Below, in pieces: positions 6,909 through 14,168 of a stretch of 17,640 nt of DNA. The stretch is from DTU049 sp033809015 (GTDB taxonomy: Bacteria > Bacteroidota > Bacteroidia > Bacteroidales > DTU049): positions 1-17,640 of the forward strand of contig JAPXMM010000040.1 of assembly GCA_033809015.1 (NCBI GenBank). Direction: 5' to 3'. The position numbers and the translations under genes are program-made. The stretch's first letter is position 1, and every line of letters begins with the position of its first letter. A model generated the notes under the pieces. It was not told where the DNA came from, made no database searches, and was given only the letters and a program-made list of their open reading frames with translations.

Positions 6909-8510
6909 TTATTCTATATATGCTCTAAAGTGGCTACTTTCTTTAATATAAGTCCCAGATGTTAGAATTATTTTTTCTTTAGCATGCATATTTACTGTAA
7001 TGCCAGATTCTACGGTGAATGTATTATCGGTAATTATTGGATCAGCAAAAGATTTGTCATTCTCAGTATGTAAATAATCATATTTTTGTGGTGCTACAGT
7101 GAGTGTGCCTTTGGCAAAAAAATCTTGATCATACACTATGTGTCTATTATACATTGTAAGGTTAAATGCTTCTTTTTCCCAAAAAGCTTCTACTATTTCA
7201 GCTTGTCCTTTTATTGATAAACCACCATTGAAATAAGGCATTTTAGGTATTTGAGAATTTTTTGCAATATTTTTTATATAAAAATTTAGAACAATTTCAT
7301 AAACATTAGGCTCAATGGCAGTTGTATCAGCTCCATCATAAATATTTAATGGGATGTAATTTAATGCTGCATAATCTAATTTATATTGTGGATAAACAGA
7401 ATTATCAGTGCCCATTACAGATCTATAAAACCCTCCCTTACCATCATAAATATGTTTGGTAAACATATTCCTTAGTCTTACCATATCATCGAAATTTAAT
7501 GATGTGTTTGGTAAATATTTATAATAATCTATTAAAAATTCTATGACAGACACAGCATGACTAATGTCCTCGATGTATTTAGTATAGCCGTCAATACTTT
7601 TGCTACGAACCATACAGTAGTTATAGGGTATATACCAACCAGGATGATACCACCAGTATGAGTTGTCATTAGTTAAGATAAAAATAGGAGCATTATATTT
7701 TTTTAATTTACAATAATCAAAAAATTGTATATTAGATTTTAATAAATTATCAATAATATTGGTCTTTGCTATATACGAGCTGTCATTAGTACATAATCCC
7801 ATATAAAGTAATGCTCTGCTAAAGCCAGTTTGCATATTAATCTCAGCAGCTTCATTTATGTTTGGGAATTTGGTAAAAGCACAATTGTCATTCCAGTAAC
7901 CGTTATTTATATACCAATCGAGCGTTTCTATCACTCTATCTGTTAACCATTTAGTATATTCTCCAAAAGTATTAAAAACTATGTTAAATTTATTACAATA
8001 ATTGGATTGCGGAATATATTTTTCAGCTTTTAATTCGTCAAATTGATAAATGGGCTCGTTTATAAGAGTTGGTTCTTCGAATTCAACAAAATATATAAAT
8101 CTAGAAAGTGCTGCTAATATTCTACCATCTAGGTAAATCATTGGATCAAAAGACCATCTAGGAGCTATAGTGCTATCTATACTATTGTCTGGACGCTCCT
8201 CGATGATACATAATGATTGGAATAGAAATTTATACAAATAAGCTTTATCTTTTGTAGTCTCATACATTGTTATATAACTTTCTAAAATCCTTGAAATACC
8301 TTCTCCAAAAGTGGTTATAGTGTTTGTATCATTTTTGGTGTGAATATTATTAAAATCTTTTGTGTAATATTTATTTTGTGGAGCATAGTTGTTAACCATT
8401 ATAGTACTAAATAAATCATACTCTTCTTTTGCTCTCAGAGATTGATAATCTTGGGCGAATATATTTGATACAATTATTAATAAAAAAGTGAATAAATATA
8501 TTTTTTTCAT
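6909..8510 (-). CDS. Secreted alpha-rich protein with C-terminal stack-like domain
   Basis: The 533-residue product has a signal peptide (MKKIYLFTFLLIIVSNIFAQ, cleavage after AQ) and is therefore exported. The bulk (about 60-440) is helical with many aromatic residues, for example FGEGISRILESYITMYE, RWSFDPMIYLDGRILAALSR and YWWYHPGWYIPYNY. That recalls alpha/alpha-toroid glycan-active enzymes, but no catalytic signature can be assigned. The final 36 residues (498-533, with VESGITVNMHAKEKIILTSG and SSHFRAYIE) resemble the short strand-stack ending of other secreted Bacteroidota proteins (AGxxIxLxPGFxAxxGSxFxAxI), probably for surface attachment. The start is 7 bp after the stop of the tail-fibre-like gene, so the two form an operon. 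A glycan-related role is an inference. Confidence 0.7.
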   Translation of the reverse strand: MKKIYLFTFLLIIVSNIFAQDYQSLRAKEEYDLFSTIMVNNYAPQNKYYTKDFNNIHTKNDTNTITTFGEGISRILESYITMYETTKDKAYLYKFLFQSLCIIEERPDNSIDSTIAPRWSFDPMIYLDGRILAALSRFIYFVEFEEPTLINEPIYQFDELKAEKYIPQSNYCNKFNIVFNTFGEYTKWLTDRVIETLDWYINNGYWNDNCAFTKFPNINEAAEINMQTGFSRALLYMGLCTNDSSYIAKTNIIDNLLKSNIQFFDYCKLKKYNAPIFILTNDNSYWWYHPGWYIPYNYCMVRSKSIDGYTKYIEDISHAVSVIEFLIDYYKYLPNTSLNFDDMVRLRNMFTKHIYDGKGGFYRSVMGTDNSVYPQYKLDYAALNYIPLNIYDGADTTAIEPNVYEIVLNFYIKNIAKNSQIPKMPYFNGGLSIKGQAEIVEAFWEKEAFNLTMYNRHIVYDQDFFAKGTLTVAPQKYDYLHTENDKSFADPIITDNTFTVESGITVNMHAKEKIILTSGTYIKESSHFRAYIE

Positions 8511-8517
8511 TAAAAAA

Positions 8518-9084
8518 TTATTTGTTTTCTAACATTTCTTTTAATTGTTTGTTTTCTTCTTCCAGTAGCTGTATTTTTTTCTCCATCTGCTCCATATATA
8601 GGTAAAGCTCTTCTATATTTCTCACTAAACCACTTATAGTTTCTGAAATTTGCAGTCCGTTTGAGTTAATTTCATCTTTAGATGGTATATAAGGTAAATG
8701 TTTTTGTGATTTTATTAATTCTAATCTTTCATTAAATAATTGTAAAGAATATGAAGTATTAAAAACGAAATCTGGCCATTTATCTAGTGAATCTATTTTT
8801 TCAACAATTATTTCTTTTGTTGCTCTAATGCTACCATGCACATCTAGTTTATACTTTGGAGATGTCGTGCTAATGCCTATGTTACCATCTGGTGTTATTC
8901 TCATCCATTCATTATTATTTGATTTTAAAATTAAAGCTTGTGTGTTTGTAGTACCAATAAAATCCGTTGAGCTAGCGATATTCCCATTTGTCAACCAGCT
9001 TTTAGTCTGCTGTGCAAAACAATTTTGATAATTTATCATCATAAATATTATCAAAATAAATATAAATGTTTTCGATTTAAACAT
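8518..9084 (-). CDS. Tail-fibre-like secreted protein with C-terminal coiled coil
   Basis: This 188-residue protein has a signal peptide to about residue 25 (ending CFAQ). It then has the pattern common in Bacteroidota tail-fibre-like surface proteins: SWLTNGNIASSTDFIGTTNT, NNEWMRITPDGNIGIST, TSPKYKLDVHGSIRATKEI, WPDFVF, HLPYIPSKDEI and a leucine/glutamate-rich coiled coil from about 151 to the end. Related proteins often carry an S74 intramolecular chaperone peptidase; here the region is too short and no Ser/Lys catalytic pair is recognisable, only the trailing coiled coil. Trimerisation through the coil is likely. It is the first gene of a two-gene operon with the 533-residue secreted protein and may be its structural partner. 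Confidence 0.8.
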   Translation of the reverse strand: MFKSKTFIFILIIFMMINYQNCFAQQTKSWLTNGNIASSTDFIGTTNTQALILKSNNNEWMRITPDGNIGISTTSPKYKLDVHGSIRATKEIIVEKIDSLDKWPDFVFNTSYSLQLFNERLELIKSQKHLPYIPSKDEINSNGLQISETISGLVRNIEELYLYMEQMEKKIQLLEEENKQLKEMLENK

Positions 9085-9200
9085 AATAATTATATTTTTT
9101 GAATAAAAGTAATAAATACTTGCAACATAAAATAATAATGTTTATTAGAATTTTTAATAAAAGAATACTTTCCCAATAAATCGTAAGCTCTAATTAAGAC
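9085..9200. other. AT-rich leader upstream of the tail-fibre-like gene
   Basis: This segment is AT-rich and contains no reading frame. On the minus strand a TTG and TACTTTTA lie near 9122 and 9107, but spacing and last base do not fit the promoter consensus, so no promoter is called. Confidence 0.3.
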
Positions 9201-9340
9201 CCGCATTGGAAAATGATTGGCTATAAAACAAGCAAGCAGCGTAAGGCAGAAGGGTTTACACTGTTTGAGCGAACGAAGAGAGCGAGTTTGTAAACCCCAA
9301 TAGATGTTTGCGTAGTTTTATCAAATCATTTCCCCAGCGG
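9201..9340. repeat. GC-rich compound palindrome (intergenic element)
   Basis: Outer arms 9201-9218 (CCGCATTGGAAAATGATT) and 9324-9340 (AATCATTTCCCCAGCGG) are imperfect inverted copies. The complementarity continues inward (TATAAAACAAGCAAGCA against TGTTTGCGTAGTTTTATC). A perfect inner stem GGGTTTACA (9252-9260) pairs with TGTAAACCC (9289-9297) around a loop with GAGCGAACGAAGAGAGCGAG. Base composition is clearly higher in G+C than the flanking DNA. The shape suggests a folded RNA or a non-autonomous mobile repeat. I have an unverified memory of similar sequences in other Bacteroidota intergenic regions. Confidence 0.7.
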
Positions 9341-9354
9341 AGATTTTTCTTTGT

Positions 9355-9415
9355 ATCTTTCTTTGTGTGGCTTCGATACTAGCTTCGCTCTACTCATCCA
9401 CCATCAAAGAAAGAT
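9355..9415. repeat. Second hairpin adjacent to the compound palindrome
   Basis: ATCTTTCTTTGTGTGG at 9355-9370 pairs with the inverted copy at 9398-9415 (CCACCATCAAAGAAAGAT, two extra bases), around a loop rich in CTTCG/GCTTCGCTC. It lies 14 bp after the larger palindrome and has the same raised GC content, so the two may be parts of one element of about 215 bp. Confidence 0.6.
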
Positions 9416-9450
9416 TTTATTAAAAATCAAATTATATTCTTAAGAAATAT

Positions 9451-9481
9451 AAATATTACTAATACATTTTTAGTAATATTT
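9451..9481 (-). terminator. Possible terminator hairpin downstream of the T9SS cargo gene
   Basis: AAATATTACTAA (9451-9462) and TTAGTAATATTT (9470-9481) form a perfect 12-bp stem with a 7-nt loop, 57 bp beyond the stop of the minus-strand gene. The minus-strand continuation TATATTTCTT is only moderately T-rich and the stem is AT-rich, so termination is plausible but not certain. Confidence 0.4.
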
Positions 9482-9537
9482 TAGTTGTTAATTAAACCCC
9501 TAATTAAAAAAATAATTTTATAGTAGATATTATTTTA

Positions 9538-12096
9538 TCAAAAATGCTGAATCAATAACGGTTTTATAATTTTATTTTTGTCAGTATAAATAATTATATT
9601 GTAAAAACCATCTGTCAAGTTGCCAACATATATTTGTTGTATATTTTGATAGTTTGCTATTTTTCTTCCTATAGCATCAGTTATTACAATTTCAAAAATA
9701 TTTTTGTCAGATTTAATAAACATGTACTCATCTGCTGGATTAGGATAAATAACTACATCATTACTATTATAAAATTGTATGCTCACATTATCAATAGTGA
9801 TAGTATCAGATGGAGCTGATGGACAGCCATTTATAGTCACTATTACAAAATAAGAACCATTCTGTGAGACAGTATACAATTGATTTGTAGCATTTTGAAT
9901 AGGTCCGTTGAGATTATACCATTGATTACCATTTAGATAGCTAGATTTCAGAACAATCGGATTTGTACTTATCTGTGTAATAGTAGGTTTATCTGGTATT
10001 GGATAAACAGCTACAGTAACTGTAGCTGATGCAGAACAATCATAGCTTGTTCCAGTAACAGTGTAAGTATGTGCTCCCATTCCACTCGGAGTAACCGTAA
10101 TTTGATTGGTATTAGACACTCCATTACTCCACTGGTACGTTTGTGCTCCACTAGCAGTTAATATACTACTACCACTTGCACAAATTGTATATGGATTGGC
10201 TACAACAGTCAAATTGGGAGATGGTTTTACTGTAATTGTAATTATAGCTGAACTACTACAATTGTTTGAAGTGCCTGTTACAGTATATGTAGTTGTACTA
10301 GTAGGAGATACAATAACTTGGCTATAAGGTAGCAAACCACCACTCCACAAATATGTATCTGCCCCAGAAGCAGTAAGAGTGACTGCTTCACCACTACAAA
10401 TAATAGTAGCACTAGCACTAATATCAATTGTAGGAGCTGGAGAGACAACAATAGTTATGCTAGCAGTATCACTACATCCGCTGCTATTATAACCTGTTAC
10501 AGTATATGTAGTTGTACTAGTAGGAGATACACTTATCATACCAGGTATTATGCCTGTTTGTCCATGACTCCATATATATGTATCTGCCCCAGAAGCTATC
10601 AAATTAGTACTGCTACCCTCACAAATACTATTATTCAATGTAAAAATGCTAACATCTATAGTCGGTAATACTGTAATACTAATAGACCTAGTGCCAGAGC
10701 ATCCATTTTTTGTTCCGGTAACAGTATATGTAGTATTAGAAGTAGGAGAAACAATAATACTCGAACTAGTAGCTCCTGTGTTCCATATGTAACTATCAGC
10801 CCATTCTGCTGTAATCTCAGAACTTTCACCCACACATAAATTTTGTGGATTTGCTGTAACATTTATCGATAAATGATTATCAATAACAACTGTTATTTCT
10901 GCGGAGCTTGTCAATCCATATTTAGTACCAGTAACGCTATATGTAGTAGTAGTAGATGGAGTAACTGTAATCGTTGCTGATGTTGCACCAGTATTCCATA
11001 AATAGCTATCAACTCCAGAAGCAGTGAGTGTGCTGCTGAGCCCTGGACATATTGTATCTGGAGCTGCTTCTACTGCTACAAATGGATAGTTAACTATTAC
11101 ATTTTTACTACCAATTTGATCACATGTATTCCATAAACCACACATAGTAAATAATTTAACATTATATATACCAGAATCACTATAGCTATATGTATGACTG
11201 GATTGCCATATTTTATTGCTACCATCGTCCATATCCCATGAGTAGATAGAGTCATTAGTTGTAATATTGAAATATCTTCTAAAAGCATCATAATTAAAAA
11301 AACGAGAAGTCAATAAATTTACTGAAGAAGAATTTGCAGTAAATTCAATAGGATCATTGATAATGACTTCTGGAGGATTTGGATTTGTTATAAAATCAGA
11401 GTTTATTGAATAATTAACTACTGGGCAAATGAGAGCATCAAAATCTTGACCATAAGCTATTTCATTAGCATACCAATCTAAACCGTTTGTTCCATTATAA
11501 TAAATATAAGATAATCTCTCTCCATATGTAGTAGCAGTAGCATTATTAAAACCTATGTTTAGTATTTTCCCAGAAGTATTATTTTCTATTACAACAGCAA
11601 AATTACTACTCACATTAACAGGTAAAATAAATAAAGCATTTATTCTTTTCATAGTGCCGCCAGTAACTAATGCTATTGCTGGAGTACTAGAGATAGGAGT
11701 AGTTGGTTTATTGTTATTATCTACATCATATATGTAAACTCTTGCATTTATGATATCTAGAAAACCACTAGGATTAGATATATTTCCATAGAAAACAACA
11801 CTGCTTATTTTAATTCGTTGGTCATTAATATAAGTTTGAGATTGTCTTTCTAAGTATTCTAAATCTCCTACATTAACTATTCCTGTACCCAGCATATTTT
11901 CTTTAATTATTGGATATAATAAAGTATCTATCACTGTATCATTACATGATAGTAGTTTAGCACCATTTACATTTTTTAATTTATTTGTATGTTCTATAGT
12001 AAATAGATCTGAATTTAACTGCGTTGCAATTTTATTTTGTCCAAAAATATTAATTGCACCTAACATAACTAAAATGAATAAATAATATTTTCGCAT
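9538..12096 (-). CDS. T9SS cargo protein with PKD-like domain and five Ig-like repeats
   Basis: This 852-residue surface or secreted protein starts at the ATG at 12096; an upstream in-frame ATG (12141) would put 15 residues before the signal peptide and overlap the promoter. The signal peptide is residues 1-20 (MRKYYLFILVMLGAINIFGQ). An N-terminal domain (about 60-235) has strands with SGFLDIINARVYIYDVDNNN. It is followed by a PKD-like domain with SWDMDDGS at 286-293 and the HTYSYSDSGIYNVKL strand. Five tandem repeats of about 70 residues cover about 340-699, each with the pattern C-G-S-LTASGADTYLWSNG-SPTSTTTYTVTGT-C-ITV. The last 70 residues (VVIYPNPADEY, TDAIGRKIANY, FYNIIIYTD) are a type A T9SS sorting domain that directs export across the outer membrane and surface attachment. 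A role in adhesion or gliding is inferred. It is divergent from gcvH. Confidence 0.9.
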   Translation of the reverse strand: MRKYYLFILVMLGAINIFGQNKIATQLNSDLFTIEHTNKLKNVNGAKLLSCNDTVIDTLLYPIIKENMLGTGIVNVGDLEYLERQSQTYINDQRIKISSVVFYGNISNPSGFLDIINARVYIYDVDNNNKPTTPISSTPAIALVTGGTMKRINALFILPVNVSSNFAVVIENNTSGKILNIGFNNATATTYGERLSYIYYNGTNGLDWYANEIAYGQDFDALICPVVNYSINSDFITNPNPPEVIINDPIEFTANSSSVNLLTSRFFNYDAFRRYFNITTNDSIYSWDMDDGSNKIWQSSHTYSYSDSGIYNVKLFTMCGLWNTCDQIGSKNVIVNYPFVAVEAAPDTICPGLSSTLTASGVDSYLWNTGATSATITVTPSTTTTYSVTGTKYGLTSSAEITVVIDNHLSINVTANPQNLCVGESSEITAEWADSYIWNTGATSSSIIVSPTSNTTYTVTGTKNGCSGTRSISITVLPTIDVSIFTLNNSICEGSSTNLIASGADTYIWSHGQTGIIPGMISVSPTSTTTYTVTGYNSSGCSDTASITIVVSPAPTIDISASATIICSGEAVTLTASGADTYLWSGGLLPYSQVIVSPTSTTTYTVTGTSNNCSSSAIITITVKPSPNLTVVANPYTICASGSSILTASGAQTYQWSNGVSNTNQITVTPSGMGAHTYTVTGTSYDCSASATVTVAVYPIPDKPTITQISTNPIVLKSSYLNGNQWYNLNGPIQNATNQLYTVSQNGSYFVIVTINGCPSAPSDTITIDNVSIQFYNSNDVVIYPNPADEYMFIKSDKNIFEIVITDAIGRKIANYQNIQQIYVGNLTDGFYNIIIYTDKNKIIKPLLIQHF
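10274..10596 (-). repeat. Near-identical DNA repeats inside the Ig-like repeat region
   Basis: A 39-bp stretch at 10274-10312 recurs exactly at 10493-10531, and a 21-bp stretch at 10351-10371 recurs at 10576-10596, giving a period of about 219-225 bp that matches one protein repeat. The identity is higher than between other units (10640-11080), pointing to recent duplication or recombination of these two units. Confidence 0.8.
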
Positions 12097-12112
12097 AATT
12101 TTAACTTTTTTA

Positions 12113-12141
12113 CAAATATATAAAAATTTGTTAATAATCAA
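12113..12141 (-). promoter_or_regulatory. Promoter of the T9SS cargo gene
   Basis: On the minus strand TTG (12141-12139), an 18-nt spacer and TATATTTG (12120-12113) match the Bacteroidota -33/-7 pattern. The -7 box lies 16 nt before the ATG at 12096, which confirms that start over the upstream one. Confidence 0.65.
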
Positions 12142-12154
12142 TAAAAATTTGTTA
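12120..12154. repeat. 14-bp direct repeat between divergent promoters
   Basis: ATAAAAATTTGTTA occurs at 12120-12133 and again at 12141-12154, a period of 21 bp, about two helical turns. The second copy contains the gcvH -33 TTTG and the first abuts the -7 box of the divergent gene. It could be a shared operator; chance is possible in such AT-rich DNA. Confidence 0.5.
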
Positions 12155-12179
12155 GTATTAAAACTTTAATATAATTTTG
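12148..12179 (+). promoter_or_regulatory. Promoter of gcvH
   Basis: TTTG (12148-12151), a 20-nt spacer and TAATTTTG (12172-12179) fit the Bacteroidota primary sigma-factor consensus closely. The -7 box ends 25 nt before the gcvH ATG. Confidence 0.7.
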
Positions 12180-12204
12180 TGCATAATTTTTTAAATAAAT
12201 AATT

Positions 12205-12582
12205 ATGGATATTAAAGAAAATTTAAAGTATGCAAAAACGCACGAATGGGTGAGAGTAGATGGTGAATATGCATATGTTGGAATTAGTGATTTTGCACAA
12301 TCAGAGCTTGGTGATATAGTATATGTAGACGTTCCTACCGTAGGAGAAAATCTTTCTAAAGGAGATGTATTTGCTACTATTGAAGCTGTGAAAACAGTAA
12401 GTGATGTGTATTTACCTATAAGTGGAGAAGTTATAGAATTTAATGAAGCTTTAGCTACTAATCCAGAATTAATAAATAAAGATCCATATGGAGAGGGTTG
12501 GATAGTAAAAGTAAAAATGACTAATCCTGCTGAGCTAGACAATTTATTATCTGCAGATGATTACAAAGCTGCGATAATGTAA
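12205..12582 (+). CDS. gcvH: Glycine cleavage system H protein
   Basis: GcvH is the lipoylated shuttle protein that carries the aminomethyl group between the P, T and L proteins of the glycine cleavage complex, feeding one-carbon units to tetrahydrofolate. The 125-residue product has the normal length. THEWVRVDGEYAYVGISDFAQSELGD spans 12-37, and the lipoyl-lysine motif is FATIEAVKTVSDVYLPISGEV with Lys63 as the attachment site (IEAVKTVSD for the usual ESVKAASD). NPELINKDPYGEGWIVKV at 86-103 is the conserved C-terminal strand region. It has its own promoter (12148-12179). The other gcv genes are not in the window. The tonB gene begins 65 bp downstream with no terminator between, so read-through is possible. 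Confidence 0.97.
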   Translation: MDIKENLKYAKTHEWVRVDGEYAYVGISDFAQSELGDIVYVDVPTVGENLSKGDVFATIEAVKTVSDVYLPISGEVIEFNEALATNPELINKDPYGEGWIVKVKMTNPAELDNLLSADDYKAAIM

Positions 12583-12647
12583 TTATTAGTAAATAGTAAC
12601 AATTTAATAAAAATTACGTATATATATAAAAAATAAAAGGATTTAAT

Positions 12648-13328
12648 ATGGAACCTAAAAAAAATCCCAAAAAAGATCTAAACCGTAAAAAGACCTTATT
12701 CTTACAAATAGGATTAGTTTTTGCTTTGTCAGTAGTTTTATTAGCTTTCGAATGGAAAACTTATGAGAAGAGTGAATCTAGTCTATCTAGTAGTGGCCCT
12801 GTACAAATAGATGAAGAAATTGTACAAATCACTCAGCAAGAGCAACCCCCTGAACCACCAAAAGCAGCACAAGTAACAACCATTCTCGAAATTGTAGGTG
12901 ATGATGAAGTAGTAGTAGATGAAATTAGTGTAGATATAGAATCAAGACCAGACCAAGCTGCCCAAACTTATGTACCTGTATTTACTGAAGAAGAACCAGA
13001 GCCTGTTGCAGAAGAAATTTTTACTTTTGTTGAAGATTATCCAGAATTCCCTGGTGGAGATAAAGCTCTTAGAGAATATATTTTGAATAATATAAAATAT
13101 CCAGAAGTAGCACGTACAAGTGGTATTACTGGTACTGTTTATGTGCAGTTTGTTGTTGAAAAAGATGGTAGTATTAGTGATGTAAAAGTTGTTAGAGGTA
13201 TAGGTGGTGGCTGTGATGAAGAAGCTGTTAGAGTAGTAAAATCTATGCCTAGATGGAAACCAGGTAAACAAAGGGGACAACCTGTGCGTGTATATTTCAC
13301 TTTACCTATTGAGTTTAAACTTATGTAA
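12648..13328 (+). CDS. tonB: Energy transducer TonB
   Basis: TonB couples the proton-motive force, harvested by ExbB/ExbD, to outer-membrane TonB-dependent receptors such as SusC-type transporters. The 226-residue protein has a short basic cytoplasmic start, one membrane anchor (about 17-33, FLQIGLVFALSVVLLAF), a periplasmic linker rich in Glu/Pro (QQEQPPEPPKAAQ, EEEPEPVAEE), and a C-terminal TonB domain (about 130-226) with FPGGDKALREYILNNIKYPE, GTVYVQFVVEKDGSISDVKV and MPRWKPGKQRGQPVRVYFTLPIEF. This is the common Bacteroidota TonB type with the WxPGxxxGxPV motif. AAAAGG precedes the ATG at a ribosome-binding distance, unusual among its neighbours. A strong terminator follows at 13352-13379. 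No exbB or exbD lies nearby. Confidence 0.95.
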   Translation: MEPKKNPKKDLNRKKTLFLQIGLVFALSVVLLAFEWKTYEKSESSLSSSGPVQIDEEIVQITQQEQPPEPPKAAQVTTILEIVGDDEVVVDEISVDIESRPDQAAQTYVPVFTEEEPEPVAEEIFTFVEDYPEFPGGDKALREYILNNIKYPEVARTSGITGTVYVQFVVEKDGSISDVKVVRGIGGGCDEEAVRVVKSMPRWKPGKQRGQPVRVYFTLPIEFKLM

Positions 13329-13351
13329 AATGTTTTAATTTGAAAATAAAT

Positions 13352-13379
13352 AAAAAGGTTCACAAATGTGAACCTTTTT
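13352..13379. terminator. Bidirectional intrinsic terminator between tonB and the DUF5684-like gene
   Basis: AAAAAGGTTCAC (13352-13363) and GTGAACCTTTTT (13368-13379) form a perfect stem with loop AAAT. The arms supply a T-run on either strand, so the element can end both the plus-strand tonB transcript and the convergent minus-strand gene, whose stop is at 13401. Confidence 0.92.
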
Positions 13380-13400
13380 TATTGAATCTTTCATTATTTC

Positions 13401-13793
13401 CTATTGAATCTTTTCGTTTTTACTTTCATTGTTTACTTCCTGATATTTAGCATCGCCAAAAGCTAAAATAGGATAAAAGATAAATGGCAAAAATAATAAA
13501 CCAATTGTAAAACCAGCACCTTTACCAAAAGATAAAGATAATTGATGTGTTACTAGTATAGTAATAACGATATTAACTATCGGTATCATCATTAGAAACA
13601 GCCACCACCATGGTTTTTTGACAATTTCTAAATACACTATTATATTATAAATGGGAATTATAGCTGCCCATCCTGGCTTATTTGCTTTCTGAAATACTAT
13701 CCATAATGAAATAATTAACAAAGCTGCTACTATTAATTGTACAAATAAATATGTACCAGTAAATAAGCCGTAAAAAAAATTGTATTCATCCAT
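13401..13793 (-). CDS. DUF5684-like small membrane protein
   Basis: The 130-residue protein has three or four hydrophobic segments (about 15-34, 42-56, 60-82, 93-112). It contains KANKPGWAAIIPIYNIIVYLEIVKKPWW, a tryptophan-rich turn and FGKGAGFTIGLLFLPFIFYPILAFGDAKY. I recognise this as the DUF5684 pattern seen in small Bacteroidota membrane proteins and as an N-terminal part of some signal peptidase I proteins of the phylum. No signal-peptidase Ser/Lys catalytic residues are present here, so it stands alone as the membrane module; its function is unknown. The C-terminal tail (NNESKNEKIQ) is polar. The gene is convergent with tonB and shares its terminator. A -7 box (TACTTTTG) lies 22 nt upstream. 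Confidence 0.85.
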   Translation of the reverse strand: MDEYNFFYGLFTGTYLFVQLIVAALLIISLWIVFQKANKPGWAAIIPIYNIIVYLEIVKKPWWWLFLMMIPIVNIVITILVTHQLSLSFGKGAGFTIGLLFLPFIFYPILAFGDAKYQEVNNESKNEKIQ

Positions 13794-13815
13794 GATTTTA
13801 TTTTTTATGTTTTAG

Positions 13816-13823
13816 CAAAAGTA
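13816..13823 (-). promoter_or_regulatory. Candidate -7 promoter element for the DUF5684-like gene
   Basis: The minus strand reads TACTTTTG, matching TAnnTTTG, 22 nt before the ATG. The nearest upstream TTTG is only 15 nt away, shorter than usual, so the -33 assignment is uncertain. Confidence 0.45.
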
Positions 13824-13968
13824 AATATTTTTTTAATACAAATATATATTTATTTATATTAAATAATATATTATCAATCAATATATTAATATAAAAAATT
13901 TCTTATAAAATCTTTTTTCCAAACTATGAAAAGAAAGGGGCAAAGAAAAATATGTGTTGAGGAAATTA

Positions 13969-14003
13969 TTTGATAGTTTATTTTTGTAAAAATTTTAATT
14001 TTG
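13969..14003 (+). promoter_or_regulatory. Promoter in front of the transketolase remnant
   Basis: TTTG (13969-13972), a 23-nt spacer and TAATTTTG (13996-14003) resemble the Bacteroidota consensus, with the -7 box 18 nt before the ATG of the truncated frame. The rest of 13824-13968 is AT-rich with nothing else recognised. Confidence 0.5.
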
Positions 14004-14021
14004 TACAAATAACGCATCGAA

Positions 14022-14168
14022 ATGAATAAAATAGAAAAATTGATAAAAATTAGTTATGAAATCAGAAAAAGTCTTATTAATATGCTTGCTAAAGCTGGCA
14101 GTGGACATTTATGTGGATCACTAGGAATGGCTGACATTATTATTAAAATATCGATATTTATTATATGA
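14022..14168 (+). pseudogene. Transketolase N-terminal subunit remnant (48 codons)
   Basis: An ATG at 14022 opens a 48-codon frame ending at TGA 14168. Its first 40 residues match the start of bacterial transketolase N-terminal subunits: helical MNKIEKLIKISYEIRKSLIN, then MLAKAGSGHLCGSLGMADII. In intact enzymes this is AGSGHPGGSLSxADIL, with the His near the thiamine diphosphate and substrate site. Here GHP has become GHL. After ADII the similarity stops; in a shifted frame the next bases read IYYMISNPK and then a stop, which could be the decayed continuation (family: LYxxxxxxDPKNP). The remaining about 230 residues are missing. The frame keeps a promoter and lies 124 bp before aroC. I judge it a degraded gene, not a functional micro-protein. 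Confidence 0.75.

Noticed and set aside
9251..9300. tRNA or small structured RNA gene of known type
   Set aside because: There is no cloverleaf, anticodon arm or T-loop consensus; only a hairpin.
10100..11080. Tandem DNA repeats as a non-coding satellite or CRISPR
   Set aside because: They lie in frame within the T9SS cargo gene and encode Ig-like repeats.
12097..12141. Upstream ATG for the T9SS cargo protein
   Set aside because: It would place 15 residues before a canonical signal peptide and overlaps the promoter elements.
12138..12582. Minus-strand reading frame of 134 codons opposite gcvH
   Set aside because: It is a low-complexity shadow of gcvH with no homology features; the same holds for other antisense frames over obg, GH3, tonB and aroC.
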